From Guptibacillus hwajinpoensis (lineage in GTDB: Bacteria > Bacillota > Bacilli > Bacillales > Guptibacillaceae), in the NCBI RefSeq assembly GCF_005144865.1, contig NZ_SWFM01000003.1, positions 372,001-436,000 of the forward strand: a stretch of 64,000 bases of DNA. The letters are read 5' to 3'. Below the pieces are notes generated by a model, which saw only the letters and a program-made list of their open reading frames with translations, did no database searches and was not told where the DNA came from. A program made the position numbers and the translations under genes. How positions within the stretch are numbered: the first letter of the stretch is position 1; every line of letters begins with the position of its first letter. This document shows positions 37,027 to 48,894 of the stretch, one piece after another.

Positions 37027-38844
37027 TCAAAATGATTTTTTAATATTCTTCTTCATCTCGAGAATTTCCATGGCGATCTTAGCTGCCTGGACAAAGTCTT
37101 GCTTCATTTCCGCTTCTTTTTTCTCTTTTTCTCTCTCTTCTATCTTTATCCATTCTGGATAATTTAACACCTGTCGGACGTAATCTTGAAGTTCTTTATC
37201 CGACACGTCTTCATTTAAATCCATCATGGCCAATTCAGAAGCAATTTTGACAAGGTTAGGATCAGTAAGCTGCTCCATGAATTGGCTAACATCCGCATCA
37301 TGTCCATTAGCGTAAAAGCTATACAAGTAAGCAGCGATCGCACTATGCTCATCAATATTAAACGAACCGCCAACCTCTTCCTGCACTTTTTCTGCTACAT
37401 TCAAGTCACGCATCATGTATGCAAGCAGAATTCGTTCTGCATTGTGATAGGCAGGCAGGAGTTTTTTCTTCACATAGAAATTTTTCCTAGCATTATTATC
37501 CCTTTTTGGAGGAGCATTATCCTTCTTATTCTTCCCCTCCTTGTGAAATTGGAATACCTGCTGCTTTAATGCATCAAGTGAAAGCGAGAACTCCTCTGAT
37601 AACTGTCTAAGATAATGATCTCTTTCAACAGCTTTCGTGAGGCCACTAATTTCTTTAAGTACTTCTTCGATATAGCGGATTCGTTCTCCTTCATCTGATA
37701 GGTTTTTTCCTGATCTGAGAACCTCCATTTTAAAAGCCATAACCGTTGGCGCTGCCCCTATTACATCCTTCTCAAAACGTTCTGCTCCGTATGTTTGGAT
37801 ATAGTCATCGGGATCTAGTCCATCAGGCATTTTAGCAATTCTCACATAGCAACCAGCTTCAATTAATTCATCTGCAGCTCTAATTGCAGCCTGAGTACCC
37901 GCTTTATCAGAGTCATAACAAATTACTGCGGTTTCGGTTTGTCTTCTGATGAGTTTAGCTTGATCTTTCGTTAAGGCTGTTCCAAGACTTGCTACAACAT
38001 TTTGTACCCCATTCCCGTAAGCAGTAATCACATCAACATATCCTTCAAGAAGAATTGCTTGATCTTTCATGCGAATTGCTGAACGAGTTAGGTGAAAACC
38101 GTAGAGAAACTTTCCTTTTTGAAAGAGAGCAGTCTCTGGACTATTTAAATACTTTGGTTCACCGTTTCCAATGATTCTACCACCGAAAGCAACAGGTCTA
38201 CCTTTTGGATCCCATATTGGAAACATAATGCGATTTCTAAAACGATCGAAATACTTGCCGTCAAACTCTCTCTTAGCTAAAAGACCTGCATCCGCTACTT
38301 TAGGAAGAGGATAATTTCTCTTCTGTAAATAGCTCGTTGCATAATCCCAAGAATCAGGTGCGAAGCCTAGTTGAAATTCTTCAATCATTTCATCTGTAAA
38401 GCCTCGATTATTTAAGTATTCACGAGCTCCTTTTCCTTCAGGAGTTTTCACCATACAGTGATTGTATAACTTAGCAAGGAAGTCATGCGCTTTGTATATC
38501 ACATCGTTTTCCGATGCTTTTGACCCACTGCTCTCTCGATCTTGGACTTCAGGCAATTCAATACCTGATTTCTGTCCAAGTACTTGAACGGCCTCTATAA
38601 AGTTATACCCTTCAATTTCCATTAAAAACGAAAAAGCGTTACCGCCTGTGCCGCACCCAAAGCAGTGATAGATTTGTTTATCAGGTGCTACTGAAAAAGA
38701 AGGAGTGCTTTCGCCGTGAAAAGGACAAAGGCCAAAGAAATTTCTTCCTTGTTTTTTCAGCTGGACATAATCGCTAATCACATCAACGATGTCTGTGGAA
38801 CGGCGAATCGCTTCAATTTTATCTTCTGGGATTCTGCCACTCAT
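37027..38844 (-). CDS. dnaG: DNA primase
   Basis: 605-residue primase. The N-terminal CHC2 zinc finger has Cys40, His43, Cys61 and Cys64. The catalytic Toprim core has EGYVDVI near 265 and CYDSDKAG near 308. The helicase-binding C-terminal domain covers about 440-605. It synthesises RNA primers at the replication fork with DnaC/DnaB helicase. 46 nt upstream of sigA, in the conserved macromolecular synthesis operon. Confidence 0.97.
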   Translation of the reverse strand: MSGRIPEDKIEAIRRSTDIVDVISDYVQLKKQGRNFFGLCPFHGESTPSFSVAPDKQIYHCFGCGTGGNAFSFLMEIEGYNFIEAVQVLGQKSGIELPEVQDRESSGSKASENDVIYKAHDFLAKLYNHCMVKTPEGKGAREYLNNRGFTDEMIEEFQLGFAPDSWDYATSYLQKRNYPLPKVADAGLLAKREFDGKYFDRFRNRIMFPIWDPKGRPVAFGGRIIGNGEPKYLNSPETALFQKGKFLYGFHLTRSAIRMKDQAILLEGYVDVITAYGNGVQNVVASLGTALTKDQAKLIRRQTETAVICYDSDKAGTQAAIRAADELIEAGCYVRIAKMPDGLDPDDYIQTYGAERFEKDVIGAAPTVMAFKMEVLRSGKNLSDEGERIRYIEEVLKEISGLTKAVERDHYLRQLSEEFSLSLDALKQQVFQFHKEGKNKKDNAPPKRDNNARKNFYVKKKLLPAYHNAERILLAYMMRDLNVAEKVQEEVGGSFNIDEHSAIAAYLYSFYANGHDADVSQFMEQLTDPNLVKIASELAMMDLNEDVSDKELQDYVRQVLNYPEWIKIEEREKEKKEAEMKQDFVQAAKIAMEILEMKKNIKKSF

Positions 38845-38863
38845 TAATTATCACCAACAGGTT

Positions 38864-39355
38864 TTATAATTTCGACAAATAAAAATAATCTCCTTCATAA
38901 TTCGACAAAATTTCAATTAATTTTTTTCGAAATTGAACTCGATCATCACCAGTGAATTTACGAGGACCTTTTGTGTGCTTTCCTGCCCTCCTACTTTTAG
39001 AAGCAAGGTACCGAGTATGTAGAAGAGTTGAAATGTTCTCTTCGGTATAACTTTTTCCTCGCGGAGAAAGAACAAATACACCCTTAGGCAGTAGCAGGCT
39101 TGCTAACCCATAATCCTGAGTCACTGCAATGTCTCCTTTGCTCGAATGGCGATGAATGTAGAGATCTGCTTCTTCCTTCTCAGAGTCTACCATAACCCAC
39201 TTCGCTTCTCTGAATGTTGTGCTCATATGAGCATAAGAAGCAACAAAAATAATTTCAACATCTGATAAAGCTTTGTTAAAAGACATGATTTCTTCTTTAA
39301 CTGGAACTGGACAGGCATCTGCATCGACAAAAAGCGTCAGTTTCTTTTTCGTCAT
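38864..39355 (-). CDS. yqxD: DUF188 (YaiI/YqxD) family protein
   Basis: 163 residues with the conserved acidic N-terminus FVDADACPVPVKEE, expected to form a PIN-like nuclease fold, and VTQDYGLASLLL near 95. Activity unproven. First gene before dnaG, 19 nt apart, as in B. subtilis. The 190 bp upstream (39356-39545) are AT-rich with two TATAAT-like boxes on the minus strand but no convincing -35, so the operon promoter is only suspected there. Confidence 0.88.
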   Translation of the reverse strand: MTKKKLTLFVDADACPVPVKEEIMSFNKALSDVEIIFVASYAHMSTTFREAKWVMVDSEKEEADLYIHRHSSKGDIAVTQDYGLASLLLPKGVFVLSPRGKSYTEENISTLLHTRYLASKSRRAGKHTKGPRKFTGDDRVQFRKKLIEILSNYEGDYFYLSKL

Positions 39356-39545
39356 AATTCTCTATTCTACATCTCCCTGAGTTATCCTTCTTTTGAGATT
39401 TATGTTTTAACTTTCAGAATTTTAGTTCAGACTATTTAATAAATCTGACAATTCATCTAAAAGCCTTACTTTATGATTATAGACAATTTTTATTGACAAT
39501 ATTTGATTATATACTAAATTAATTAAATTGAACAGATAAAAACCA

Positions 39546-39594
39546 TAAAAAAACACCATCATCGTATCATTTTTTTCATGTCGATGATGGTCCA
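39546..39594 (-). terminator. Terminator of ppsR
   Basis: ACCATCATCG / CGATGATGGT stem around a 17-nt AT-rich loop; seven T follow on the minus strand. Confidence 0.85.
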
Positions 39595-39611
39595 TTTAAG
39601 AAATTATTTTA

Positions 39612-40436
39612 TTAGGAAGAATGTTTGCCTTTATAAAGACTTAAAATTAAATTCGCTGTCTCCTCTACGGCACGATTTGATACATCAATCACCTGACAAT
39701 TCATCTTATTAATGATCGAATTAAAATACTCCAGTTCTTCATTAATACGCGACATATTAGCATAGCTAGCTTCTGCATTAAGTCCAAGTGCTATTAAGCG
39801 TTCTTTACGAATATTGTTTAATTTCTCTGGACTAATTTTCAAAGCATAGCATTTTCCTTCCGCAACATTAAATAACTCTTCTGGAGGATCAACTTCCGGT
39901 ACGATAGGAACATTTGCAACTTTTAATCGTTTGTGCGCTAAATATTGGGATAATGGCGTTTTAGATGTTCGTGAAACACCAACTAATACAATATCAGCAA
40001 GAGCAATTCCTCGTGGGTCTCTGCCATCATCATATTTTACAGCAAATTCAATCGCTTCTACTCTTCGAAAATAATCCTCATCGAGCTTATGTACAAGTCC
40101 AGGCTCATTGCGAGGGGCTTTCCCTATCACAGTTTCCATGTGGTCAATCATTGGGCCTATAATATCAACTGCGTGAATATTCTCTCTACCTGCGACCTCA
40201 AGAAGAAAGTCACGCAATTCTGGAACAACCAGCGTGAAAGCAACAATTGCCTTTGTCTCTTTCGCAAGCGTCATTACTTCATGAATTGTAGCGGTATCCT
40301 CTACATATGGTACTCTTCGTACATCAAAGTCAGTGGGATCAAACTGGCTAGTAGCTGCTTTTACTACTAGCTCTGCTGTTTCACCGACCGAATCTGATAT
40401 AACATACACAATTGCTCGATTAGCTGTATTTGTCAT
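39612..40436 (-). CDS. yqfL: Pyruvate, phosphate dikinase regulatory protein (DUF299, YqfL)
   Basis: 274-residue bifunctional ADP-dependent kinase and Pi-dependent pyrophosphorylase family. Motifs: [17 protein letters not shown] at the N-terminus and a P-loop-like [15 protein letters not shown] near 152-166. It follows ccpN with a 14-nt spacer; in B. subtilis CcpN and YqfL act together in control of gluconeogenesis. AGGAGG precedes the ATG. Confidence 0.93.
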   Translation of the reverse strand: MTNTANRAIVYVISDSVGETAELVVKAATSQFDPTDFDVRRVPYVEDTATIHEVMTLAKETKAIVAFTLVVPELRDFLLEVAGRENIHAVDIIGPMIDHMETVIGKAPRNEPGLVHKLDEDYFRRVEAIEFAVKYDDGRDPRGIALADIVLVGVSRTSKTPLSQYLAHKRLKVANVPIVPEVDPPEELFNVAEGKCYALKISPEKLNNIRKERLIALGLNAEASYANMSRINEELEYFNSIINKMNCQVIDVSNRAVEETANLILSLYKGKHSS

Positions 40437-40450
40437 AAAAACCTCCTATG

Positions 40451-41089
40451 CTAAATAATTTCATCTTTGGCAAGATCAACAAGAGATCTAGTGATATTCG
40501 TTTTAGTAATTCGACCGATTACCTCGATCCCATCCTCTACTTCTTTTACAATTGGCAAGGCATCAATTTGTTTTTCAATTAATTGGTTTGCTACTTCTAT
40601 TAAAAGGTCATCTTTAGAACAAACCGTAATATTAGGCATTCTTGTCATAATAATAGTTACTGGAATGCTTTCTAAATCCTGCTTGCCAAGTGCAGCTCTT
40701 AGAAGATCTTTCCTTGATAGTACTCCTACTAGGTGCGCGCGCTCATTCACCACAAATAAAGTCCCTACATCCTCTAGAAACATAGAACAAATCGCATCAT
40801 AAACGCTTGCATTCTCCTGTACCACTACTGGAATAGACTTATAATCATCCACTTTAATTTTTCTGATTTTTTCAGTTAGAAGCTGCGATCCCGTTTTACC
40901 AGTATAAAAATATCCTACTCTGGGTCTCGCGTCAAGATAGCCAGCCATTGTTAGGATTGCAAGATCCGGCCTTAGTGTTGCTCTTGTTAAGCTAAGCTTC
41001 TCAGCAATATGCTCGCCTGTTATCGGGCCTTCATTTTTGACAATTTGAAGAATTGTTTCCTGTCGATTATTAAGTTGGATATGACTCAC
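40451..41089 (-). CDS. ccpN: Central catabolite regulator CcpN
   Basis: 212-residue repressor of gluconeogenic genes. Winged helix at about 1-65 (GPITGEHIAEKLSLTRATLRPD) and two CBS domains at about 80-140 and 145-205. The frame begins with two GTG codons; the second (41089) aligns with the B. subtilis start and fits AGAAGG. In B. subtilis it is followed upstream by glyS-glyQ; these are absent here, where recO is only 152 bp away. Confidence 0.92.
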   Translation of the reverse strand: MSHIQLNNRQETILQIVKNEGPITGEHIAEKLSLTRATLRPDLAILTMAGYLDARPRVGYFYTGKTGSQLLTEKIRKIKVDDYKSIPVVVQENASVYDAICSMFLEDVGTLFVVNERAHLVGVLSRKDLLRAALGKQDLESIPVTIIMTRMPNITVCSKDDLLIEVANQLIEKQIDALPIVKEVEDGIEVIGRITKTNITRSLVDLAKDEII

Positions 41090-41215
41090 CACCTTCTTAT
41101 AATGTTATACTTTATTTTCATTATTATATACGATTATACCATCTAGACGAAAGTACTCAGCCTAATTTTAGAAAAACGATAGTATTCTTCGTTTTCAAAT
41201 TCGTATAAAAACGAA

Positions 41216-41243
41216 TAAAGAGCCCATATCTCATGGGCTCTTC
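41216..41243 (-). terminator. Terminator of recO
   Basis: AGAGCCCAT-ATCTC-ATGGGCTCT, T-rich downstream on the minus strand; it overlaps the recO stop codon. Confidence 0.85.
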
Positions 41244-41991
41244 ATTCAAGATTAAAACGGTCCAGCTGGTCTAAAAATCGTTTTGACTTTAAATATAGAC
41301 CTGAATATGCATCAAAATACAAATTAAGAATATGTCTAATTTCTTTTTTTGTTTCTTCTTTCAATGAGATATTTCCCAACCTACTGAGATCAATATGAGC
41401 GAAAAGGTGAAGAAGTTCTGATGTACGCTTCGTCATAGGTATATGATATGGATCTACGGATAGACACCGATGACAAAGCAAACCACCCTCATTGATTGAA
41501 AAATGGAATTTCCCTTCATTCAAACCACAATTTGCACAGCGATCTAATTGAGGTGTAATCCCGGCTACACGTAGCATTTTCAATTCAAAGATAAATAACA
41601 CAACCTCTGGATCCTTTTCTTCATCAAGAGCATGGAGAACCTGATATAGCATTTCAAACAAGTACGGATTGGGCTTTCTTTCCTCTGTTAATTTATCAAC
41701 AAGCTCTGCTGCATACGCTGCATACGATGTAAGAAATAAGTCATTGCGGATGGAACGGAAAGAGTCAATAATTTCTCCCTGATTAAGTCCACCAAGACCT
41801 GAAGTATGCTGAAATAGATACTGTCCGTACACAAAAAGTTGAGAAATAGCAGAAAGACGGCTTTTTGGTTTTTTTGCGCCTCTTGCCATGACGCCAACCT
41901 TACCCGTCTCTCTAGTATAAAGCGTGAGTATTTTATTTGTTTCACCATAGTCCACGGTTCGAATCACAATTCCTTCAACCTTTTTTAACAA
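41242..41991 (-). CDS. recO: DNA repair protein RecO
   Basis: 249-residue recombination mediator that loads RecA with RecR. OB-fold N-terminus (VEGIVIRTVDYGETNKILTLYT) and a C-terminal zinc site (CANCG ... LCHRC near 147-172). Start is TTG at 41991 with GGTGA 6 nt upstream. Lies between ccpN and yqzL-era, in the B. subtilis order apart from the missing glyQS. Confidence 0.95.
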   Translation of the reverse strand: MLKKVEGIVIRTVDYGETNKILTLYTRETGKVGVMARGAKKPKSRLSAISQLFVYGQYLFQHTSGLGGLNQGEIIDSFRSIRNDLFLTSYAAYAAELVDKLTEERKPNPYLFEMLYQVLHALDEEKDPEVVLFIFELKMLRVAGITPQLDRCANCGLNEGKFHFSINEGGLLCHRCLSVDPYHIPMTKRTSELLHLFAHIDLSRLGNISLKEETKKEIRHILNLYFDAYSGLYLKSKRFLDQLDRFNLE

Positions 41992-42033
41992 GAACTTTCA
42001 CCAACCGTTTCTTGTTAATATTCCATCAAAAGG

Positions 42034-42171
42034 TCAAGTAAGGCGAGTTGCTTCTTCCACATCGGCGAGAGAATCACATTCTTCATCGTTCGGTGTTTGC
42101 ATTTCCTTCAAAAGAAGATAAGTATCGATGTTTCCCGTTTCACAAAATATTTTCCAGGTAAACTCTAACAC
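42034..42171 (-). CDS. yqzL: Small protein YqzL
   Basis: 45 residues, beginning (GTG)LEFTWKIFCETGNIDTYLL, which resembles B. subtilis YqzL (47 aa). AGGTGGG lies 7 nt before the GTG at 42171. It holds the YqzL position between recO and era. The second half is acidic. Function unknown. Confidence 0.85.
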   Translation of the reverse strand: MLEFTWKIFCETGNIDTYLLLKEMQTPNDEECDSLADVEEATRLT

Positions 42172-42271
42172 TTAAGATCCCACCTTTCAGTTTGTAAAAA
42201 GCTTTCCTCTTACCTATAGCTTGACCTTACACTTGTTTGTTTATGTGATGGAATATTTAACAAAATTTATC

Positions 42272-43955
<1,684 letters not shown>

Positions 43956-43972
<17 letters not shown>

Positions 43973-44429
43973 ATTGCTCAAGAAGTACCTTTTGTTTTTC
44001 GAACATTTCTTTTTCATCTTCATCGGTCATATGATCATAACCGAGTAAATGAAGAAAGCCGTGAACAGTTAAGAATCCAAGCTCTCGATCAAAACTATGT
44101 CCATAGTCATTCGCTTGTTCTGCTATTTTTTCCACTGATATTACAATTTCACCTAATAGATGAGGTAGATGCTCACCAAAAATAATTGGTTCATCCCCCT
44201 CCTCTTCGTCATCAAGTGCAAATGATATAACATCTGTGGGCTGATCCTTTCCACGGTAATCACGATTAATTTCAGTAATCTTGTCATTGTCTACAAACAT
44301 AATAGACACTTCACTACCAGACTCAACGCCTTCTTCATTAGCAGCATGATTAACCAGCTGTTCAAGCATTTTAAATTGTTTTTCTGTGATGGAGTTTGTT
44401 TCGTCATTAAAGTCAATTGTCAGGTTCAT
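43956..44429 (-). CDS. ybeY: Endoribonuclease YbeY (16S rRNA maturation)
   Basis: 157 residues with the zinc motif HGFLHLLGYDH near 118-128. Acts in 16S rRNA 3'-end maturation and ribosome quality control. Its ATG overlaps the TGA of pgpH, and its end overlaps dgkA. Corresponds to yqfG in B. subtilis. Confidence 0.95.
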
Positions 44430-46558
44430 AAAGTCACCTTCTTTTTAATTTCTGTTGGATACTCAATGCGACTATGGAAAATTCCATTTAACGTTTCTAG
44501 TATAGTTGTTGCTACAAGATCCAATTCTCTCAATGATAAATCACATTCATCAAACTGCCCATCTTCTAGACGTTCTGTAATGATTTTTCTTACGAGCGAT
44601 TCAATAGCTGTAGGATTTGGCTTATTCATGGATCTAACTGCCGCCTCTATACAATCTGCAATTCCTACAACGGCAGCTTCTTTTGTTTGTGCTCTTGGAC
44701 CAGGATATCGAAAATCAACTTCAGATATAGACTGACCTGCTTGTTCATTAGCTTTGTAATAAAAGTACTTCAACAATGTTGTCCCGTGATGCTGTTCTGC
44801 TATGTCGACTATTTCTTTTGGTAAACGATGTTTTCTTAGCATTTCAGCACCATCAGTAGCATGAGAAATAATAATGGTTTTACTTAAATGTGGCGAAATT
44901 TTATCATGCGGATTTTCCATATTCATCTGATTTTCAATAAAAAAATGAGGTCGCTTTGTTTTACCAATATCATGATAATACGCCCCGACTCTTGCGAGAA
45001 GCCCATTAGCTCCAATCGATTCACATGCCGCCTCAGACAAATTAGCAACCATCACACTATGATGATATGTTCCAGGCGTTTCAACAAGGATTTTCCTCAA
45101 AAGTGGATGATTTGGGTTGGAAAGCTCAATAAGTCGTGTTGTTGAAATAATTCTGAATCCAGCTTCAAAAAATGGCATTAATCCAAGCGTTAACATAGAT
45201 GATAGAAATCCCGACAGAAAAGCAAATACCATATGATAAGTTAGCTCCACACCGCTGTACTGACCATTTTTCAACATTAATAATATAGCCACAGAAACAA
45301 TGTTTATCAATGAGACCAGTAATCCTGCTTTCAGGATGTTTGCACGATGATTACGTTTTCCGAGGAAAAACACTCCAGATAAGGAACTCATTAGAACATA
45401 GAAAGCTAGAGAAGCATTCATCGGACCAGTAATTTCTCCGTTAAAAAACACTCCAGCACATACGGCAAAAAGTAGACCTGAAGCTATTGCGAGCTGCTCA
45501 TTAAATAGCATTTTAATAAGCATGGTTCCTACTGCAGCAGGAACGATATAAGCAATGCCTGGCAGTTCAATCCCCTGCAACAAACTAGTTAATTTGAGAA
45601 CTAGCAGTGTACTAAAGTAAATCAATACGATAATAAATAAATTTGTATTGGATGTGCGGACACGTGATCTAACGTCCTGGAAGAAATAGTACAAATAACC
45701 GGTAAGTAGTAGAACTAGAAGTGCAAGACCAACATAAGGAATTGCATCGAAACCATCATCGAGCAATCCTGCCAATCGAAGCTGCTCCATGACCTCACGA
45801 TTAATCATTGCCCCCTCTTCAACAATGATTTGTCCTTCTCTGATCATGACAGGCTGAACGGCTTCAATAGCTTCTTGTCTGCTTTGTTCAGTTTGTTCTG
45901 GATCAAGGAAGTAGTTAGGAATAATGCTTTGTTGTGCTACAGTAATCATTGCCTTCTTTTGATCATTCGGTATAGAGGTAAGTGATAAGCGGTCCTCAAC
46001 ATCATTCTTAGACTTCTCCAAATTATCGATTGATACCCTATCAGTCATAACTTCCATCACTTCAGATAGCGTAAGTTCTTTAATTAAGGTTACTTGCGAC
46101 ATTTCTGCTTGCAATAAAGGAACGAGTGTTTCGTCTTTCATTTCATCAGCCATTGAAACAGATAACAGATCTTTCAAGTCCTTTAAGTCTTCTTGAATAG
46201 AAGAATCATTGTCCGCATCACTCTTCTTAACCTTCTCAATGCCTGAGAATAAGTCATTGAGCTTATCTAATTGAGATTGAGCTACTTGATCACGGTATAC
46301 ATATTTCGCCTCAACCTGAGCAGCTTTTGATCTTTCGTCTTCTGTTGCAGTTTTGTTCTCAATCGTAATAGGTGAAGCAATATCATGATCGGCACGAGAA
46401 TAAAGGGACACGTCAAGAGATTCAGGAATAACATTCGTAAGCATTGTCAAATACATAATGATGGCAATCAGTCCGTAAAGGGACCACTTAATCATTTTAA
46501 TGCGTTCTATATTACGGAGATTATCCTGCACTATACGTTTAATCTTCGCAACCAATTG
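44426..46558 (-). CDS. pgpH: Cyclic-di-AMP phosphodiesterase PgpH (7TMR-HD)
   Basis: About 710 residues: N-terminal membrane segment, a long extracellular 7TMR-HDED domain (about 50-280), seven membrane segments (about 285-470), and a cytosolic HD domain with HSVMVANL and YYHDIGK (about 500-680). It hydrolyses c-di-AMP. The start could be GTG 46564 or TTG 46558; GAGGTGAAGCAA directly before the TTG looks like a normal Bacillus ribosome site, so I chose TTG. Corresponds to yqfF. Confidence 0.93.
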   Translation of the reverse strand, partial: QLVAKIKRIVQDNLRNIERIKMIKWSLYGLIAIIMYLTMLTNVIPESLDVSLYSRADHDIASPITIENKTATEDERSKAAQVEAKYVYRDQVAQSQLDKLNDLFSGIEKVKKSDADNDSSIQEDLKDLKDLLSVSMADEMKDETLVPLLQAEMSQVTLIKELTLSEVMEVMTDRVSIDNLEKSKNDVEDRLSLTSIPNDQKKAMITVAQQSIIPNYFLDPEQTEQSRQEAIEAVQPVMIREGQIIVEEGAMINREVMEQLRLAGLLDDGFDAIPYVGLALLVLLLTGYLYYFFQDVRSRVRTSNTNLFIIVLIYFSTLLVLKLTSLLQGIELPGIAYIVPAAVGTMLIKMLFNEQLAIASGLLFAVCAGVFFNGEITGPMNASLAFYVLMSSLSGVFFLGKRNHRANILKAGLLVSLINIVSVAILLMLKNGQYSGVELTYHMVFAFLSGFLSSMLTLGLMPFFEAGFRIISTTRLIELSNPNHPLLRKILVETPGTYHHSVMVANLSEAACESIGANGLLARVGAYYHDIGKTKRPHFFIENQMNMENPHDKISPHLSKTIIISHATDGAEMLRKHRLPKEIVDIAEQHHGTTLLKYFYYKANEQAGQSISEVDFRYPGPRAQTKEAAVVGIADCIEAAVRSMNKPNPTAIESLVRKIITERLEDGQFDECDLSLRELDLVATTILETLNGIFHSRIEYPTEIKKKVTL

Positions 46559-46659
46559 CTTCACCTCACAAGTTCAAGCCTTCTATTACTCTACTTCATA
46601 TTTTATCAGAATTTCCTATTAAAAGGACGAGATTCCCTTAATAAGTTCTTCACAAGAGC

Positions 46660-46689
46660 AAAAGAAGACCCGTTACGTAACGGGCCTTC
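46660..46689 (-). terminator. Terminator between phoH and pgpH
   Basis: GAAGACCCGTTAC / GTAACGGGCCTTC with TTTTG following on the minus strand, so phoH transcripts can end before pgpH. Confidence 0.85.
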
Positions 46690-46693
46690 AAGC

Positions 46694-47656
46694 TTATTTC
46701 GTATCATGCTCATATGCATCAATGATTTTTTGAACTAATGGATGACGTACAACATCTGTCTGTTGAAGATAAATAAACGAAACATCTTTAACTCGTTTAA
46801 GAATTTTTTCAGCTGCTGCTAGTCCTGACTCTTTTCCTTTTGGCAGGTCAATTTGAGTGATATCTCCAGTAATGACCATTTTCGAACCAAAACCAAGTCT
46901 CGTTAAAAACATTTTCATTTGTTGTGAAGTCGTATTTTGAGCTTCATCTAAAATGACATAGCTGTCATCAAGCGTTCTCCCTCTCATATAAGCAAGTGGA
47001 GCAATCTCAATCGTTCCTCGTTCAATTAGACGGGTAGTCTGCTCGACTCCTAAAACATCATGAAGGGCATCATACAATGGGCGTAAATACGGATCGACTT
47101 TTTCCTTTAGATCCCCTGGAAGAAAGCCTAGGCTCTCTCCCGCTTCTACAGCCGGGCGTGTTAGAACGATCTTTTTAACCCTATTGTATTTTAATGCAGC
47201 AACAGCCATCACGACAGCAAGATAAGTCTTACCAGTTCCAGCTGGACCAATTCCAAATACTAAATCGGTCTTCTTCATGGCGGATACATAATGTCGCTGT
47301 CCGAGCGTTTTCACTTTGATTGGCTTTCCTTTTGCATTGGTCGTAATCTCTTCTTGATAGAGTTCAAGAAGTTGATCAAGCATTCCCTGCTGCACGAGCT
47401 GACAGGCATATACGACATCTCTACCGGATATACTTGCACCTCGTTTAATGAGGGAATGAAGAGTCATAACGACTTCTTTAACCATCGCAATTTTTTCTTC
47501 GTCGCCTTTTACTGATATGCCTTCACCGCGAGTAACTAACGACACATCGAGGGCTTCCTCAATTATCTTTAAATGCTCATCTCCAGGACCAAATAGAGTT
47601 TGAGCTTCATTCGAATTCTCTAACTGTAATGTAAGATCAACGTATCGTTCTGTCAA
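46694..47656 (-). CDS. phoH: PhoH-family ATPase
   Basis: 320-residue cytosolic P-loop ATPase with Walker A GPAGTGKT (137-144) and Walker B DSYVILDEAQNTT near 230, after an N-terminal KH-like region. Implicated in RNA metabolism. Starts at TTG 47656 with GAGG upstream, 6 nt after the yqfD stop, so the two are coupled. Confidence 0.93.
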   Translation of the reverse strand: MTERYVDLTLQLENSNEAQTLFGPGDEHLKIIEEALDVSLVTRGEGISVKGDEEKIAMVKEVVMTLHSLIKRGASISGRDVVYACQLVQQGMLDQLLELYQEEITTNAKGKPIKVKTLGQRHYVSAMKKTDLVFGIGPAGTGKTYLAVVMAVAALKYNRVKKIVLTRPAVEAGESLGFLPGDLKEKVDPYLRPLYDALHDVLGVEQTTRLIERGTIEIAPLAYMRGRTLDDSYVILDEAQNTTSQQMKMFLTRLGFGSKMVITGDITQIDLPKGKESGLAAAEKILKRVKDVSFIYLQQTDVVRHPLVQKIIDAYEHDTK

Positions 47657-47662
47657 TAGACC

Positions 47663-48850
47663 TCAATCTCCTTGAATAATTGGTATGTCTTTCCCAATCT
47701 GCTCAATCACTTCAAAGTGTATCTTTACGTTTACTTTACCATTCTCTTCCTCATGGTGCAAAATCTTTTCCTTTTTAATTTCTGCTTTATCTGATGTTTT
47801 GTCCTCAATATCTTTTCTAGCAACAGAACGTGCTGCTTCAAGGGCTTCACTTTTGGAATATGTTCTCGTCACTTCTTCAGTACCAAGCATCTTTTTAGTT
47901 TGAAAAGTAAGGGGAAGATCCCATTTCAGGAATCGTAAATTTGTTTTATGCTTTACCGTTTCAAATTCACTGAATTCAGGTTTTAGAAATCCCCAAATCG
48001 GAATGTGAAAATGCCTCAAACCGATTGAATAGCTTGTTTTTCTTTCTCCAGTATTTGTTAAAAACGTTGATGTAAGTGGAACGGATACGTTCGAAATATA
48101 CCATGTTCTCCCAAAAACTTCTCCTTTTGCAGGAACAAGTTCACTCTTATCCTCTTTACCGATAAACCCTGAAATGAGGAGTTGTCCTGGTTTCACATAG
48201 GCATTCTCTTCTACCTGTGCCTGTCCTTCTTCTACATACATCTTTGTAACGATCGCTTTCTTTTTTGCCACAATATGTCTAGGACTAAGCGCAGGCTGTT
48301 TTTCTGGCAGTTGCTTTTGAACAACTTCGAAATGATATGTTGTTCCACTCCGCTTTACCCCTACCCAAGTGATTTCCTCCATCTTTTCCGTAATCTGTCG
48401 CTGAAGTTCCTGATTGGATGGAAGTTGGAAGATAAACTTCCCTTTCGTAACACCTATCTCAACCGCTGCTTGTTTAAGCTTGTGCTCTACTTCCGGTGTA
48501 GCACCATTAACAGTAATAGACCACACCATATTCGATAGAATAAATAATAATAAAAGACAGCTTATGGCACCTGTAAGAAACCCTCTTGAGTAGATGACTC
48601 GTTTCAGAATAAATGGGAAGCCTTTCCTCTCATGTATTCTAACTTTGCACCTTGTCCGTTTTAAGTGTGGCCTTATCCGACGTACGTCCGAAATATATAA
48701 CGATAGAATAATTGTTTCATGGTCAAGCCTAGCAATATCCCAAATCGGAATTTTATACTCGATACAACGGTTTATAAATAACTCTGTATAAGAACCAATC
48801 ACCTTTATCCGTACGTATCCTGAAAAAAGCTCTCGAATATACTCCTTCAT
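47663..48850 (-). CDS. yqfD: Sporulation protein YqfD
   Basis: 395 residues with one membrane segment near 88-108 (GFLTGAISCLLLLFILSN) after a cytosolic N-terminus and a large extracytoplasmic domain. The family functions at stage IV of sporulation in the mother cell in Bacilli. It is immediately preceded by yqfC, its usual partner, and followed by phoH. Confidence 0.92.
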   Translation of the reverse strand: MKEYIRELFSGYVRIKVIGSYTELFINRCIEYKIPIWDIARLDHETIILSLYISDVRRIRPHLKRTRCKVRIHERKGFPFILKRVIYSRGFLTGAISCLLLLFILSNMVWSITVNGATPEVEHKLKQAAVEIGVTKGKFIFQLPSNQELQRQITEKMEEITWVGVKRSGTTYHFEVVQKQLPEKQPALSPRHIVAKKKAIVTKMYVEEGQAQVEENAYVKPGQLLISGFIGKEDKSELVPAKGEVFGRTWYISNVSVPLTSTFLTNTGERKTSYSIGLRHFHIPIWGFLKPEFSEFETVKHKTNLRFLKWDLPLTFQTKKMLGTEEVTRTYSKSEALEAARSVARKDIEDKTSDKAEIKKEKILHHEEENGKVNVKIHFEVIEQIGKDIPIIQGD

Positions 48851-48894
48851 AATAGCCCCCTATATAGTTAGCCTGGGATTAGAAAGGCCTTTAA

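Noticed and set aside
39494..39515. Plus-strand promoter TTGACA with AT-rich downstream
   Set aside because: No plus-strand gene follows and the -10 is poor; the region is simply AT-rich.
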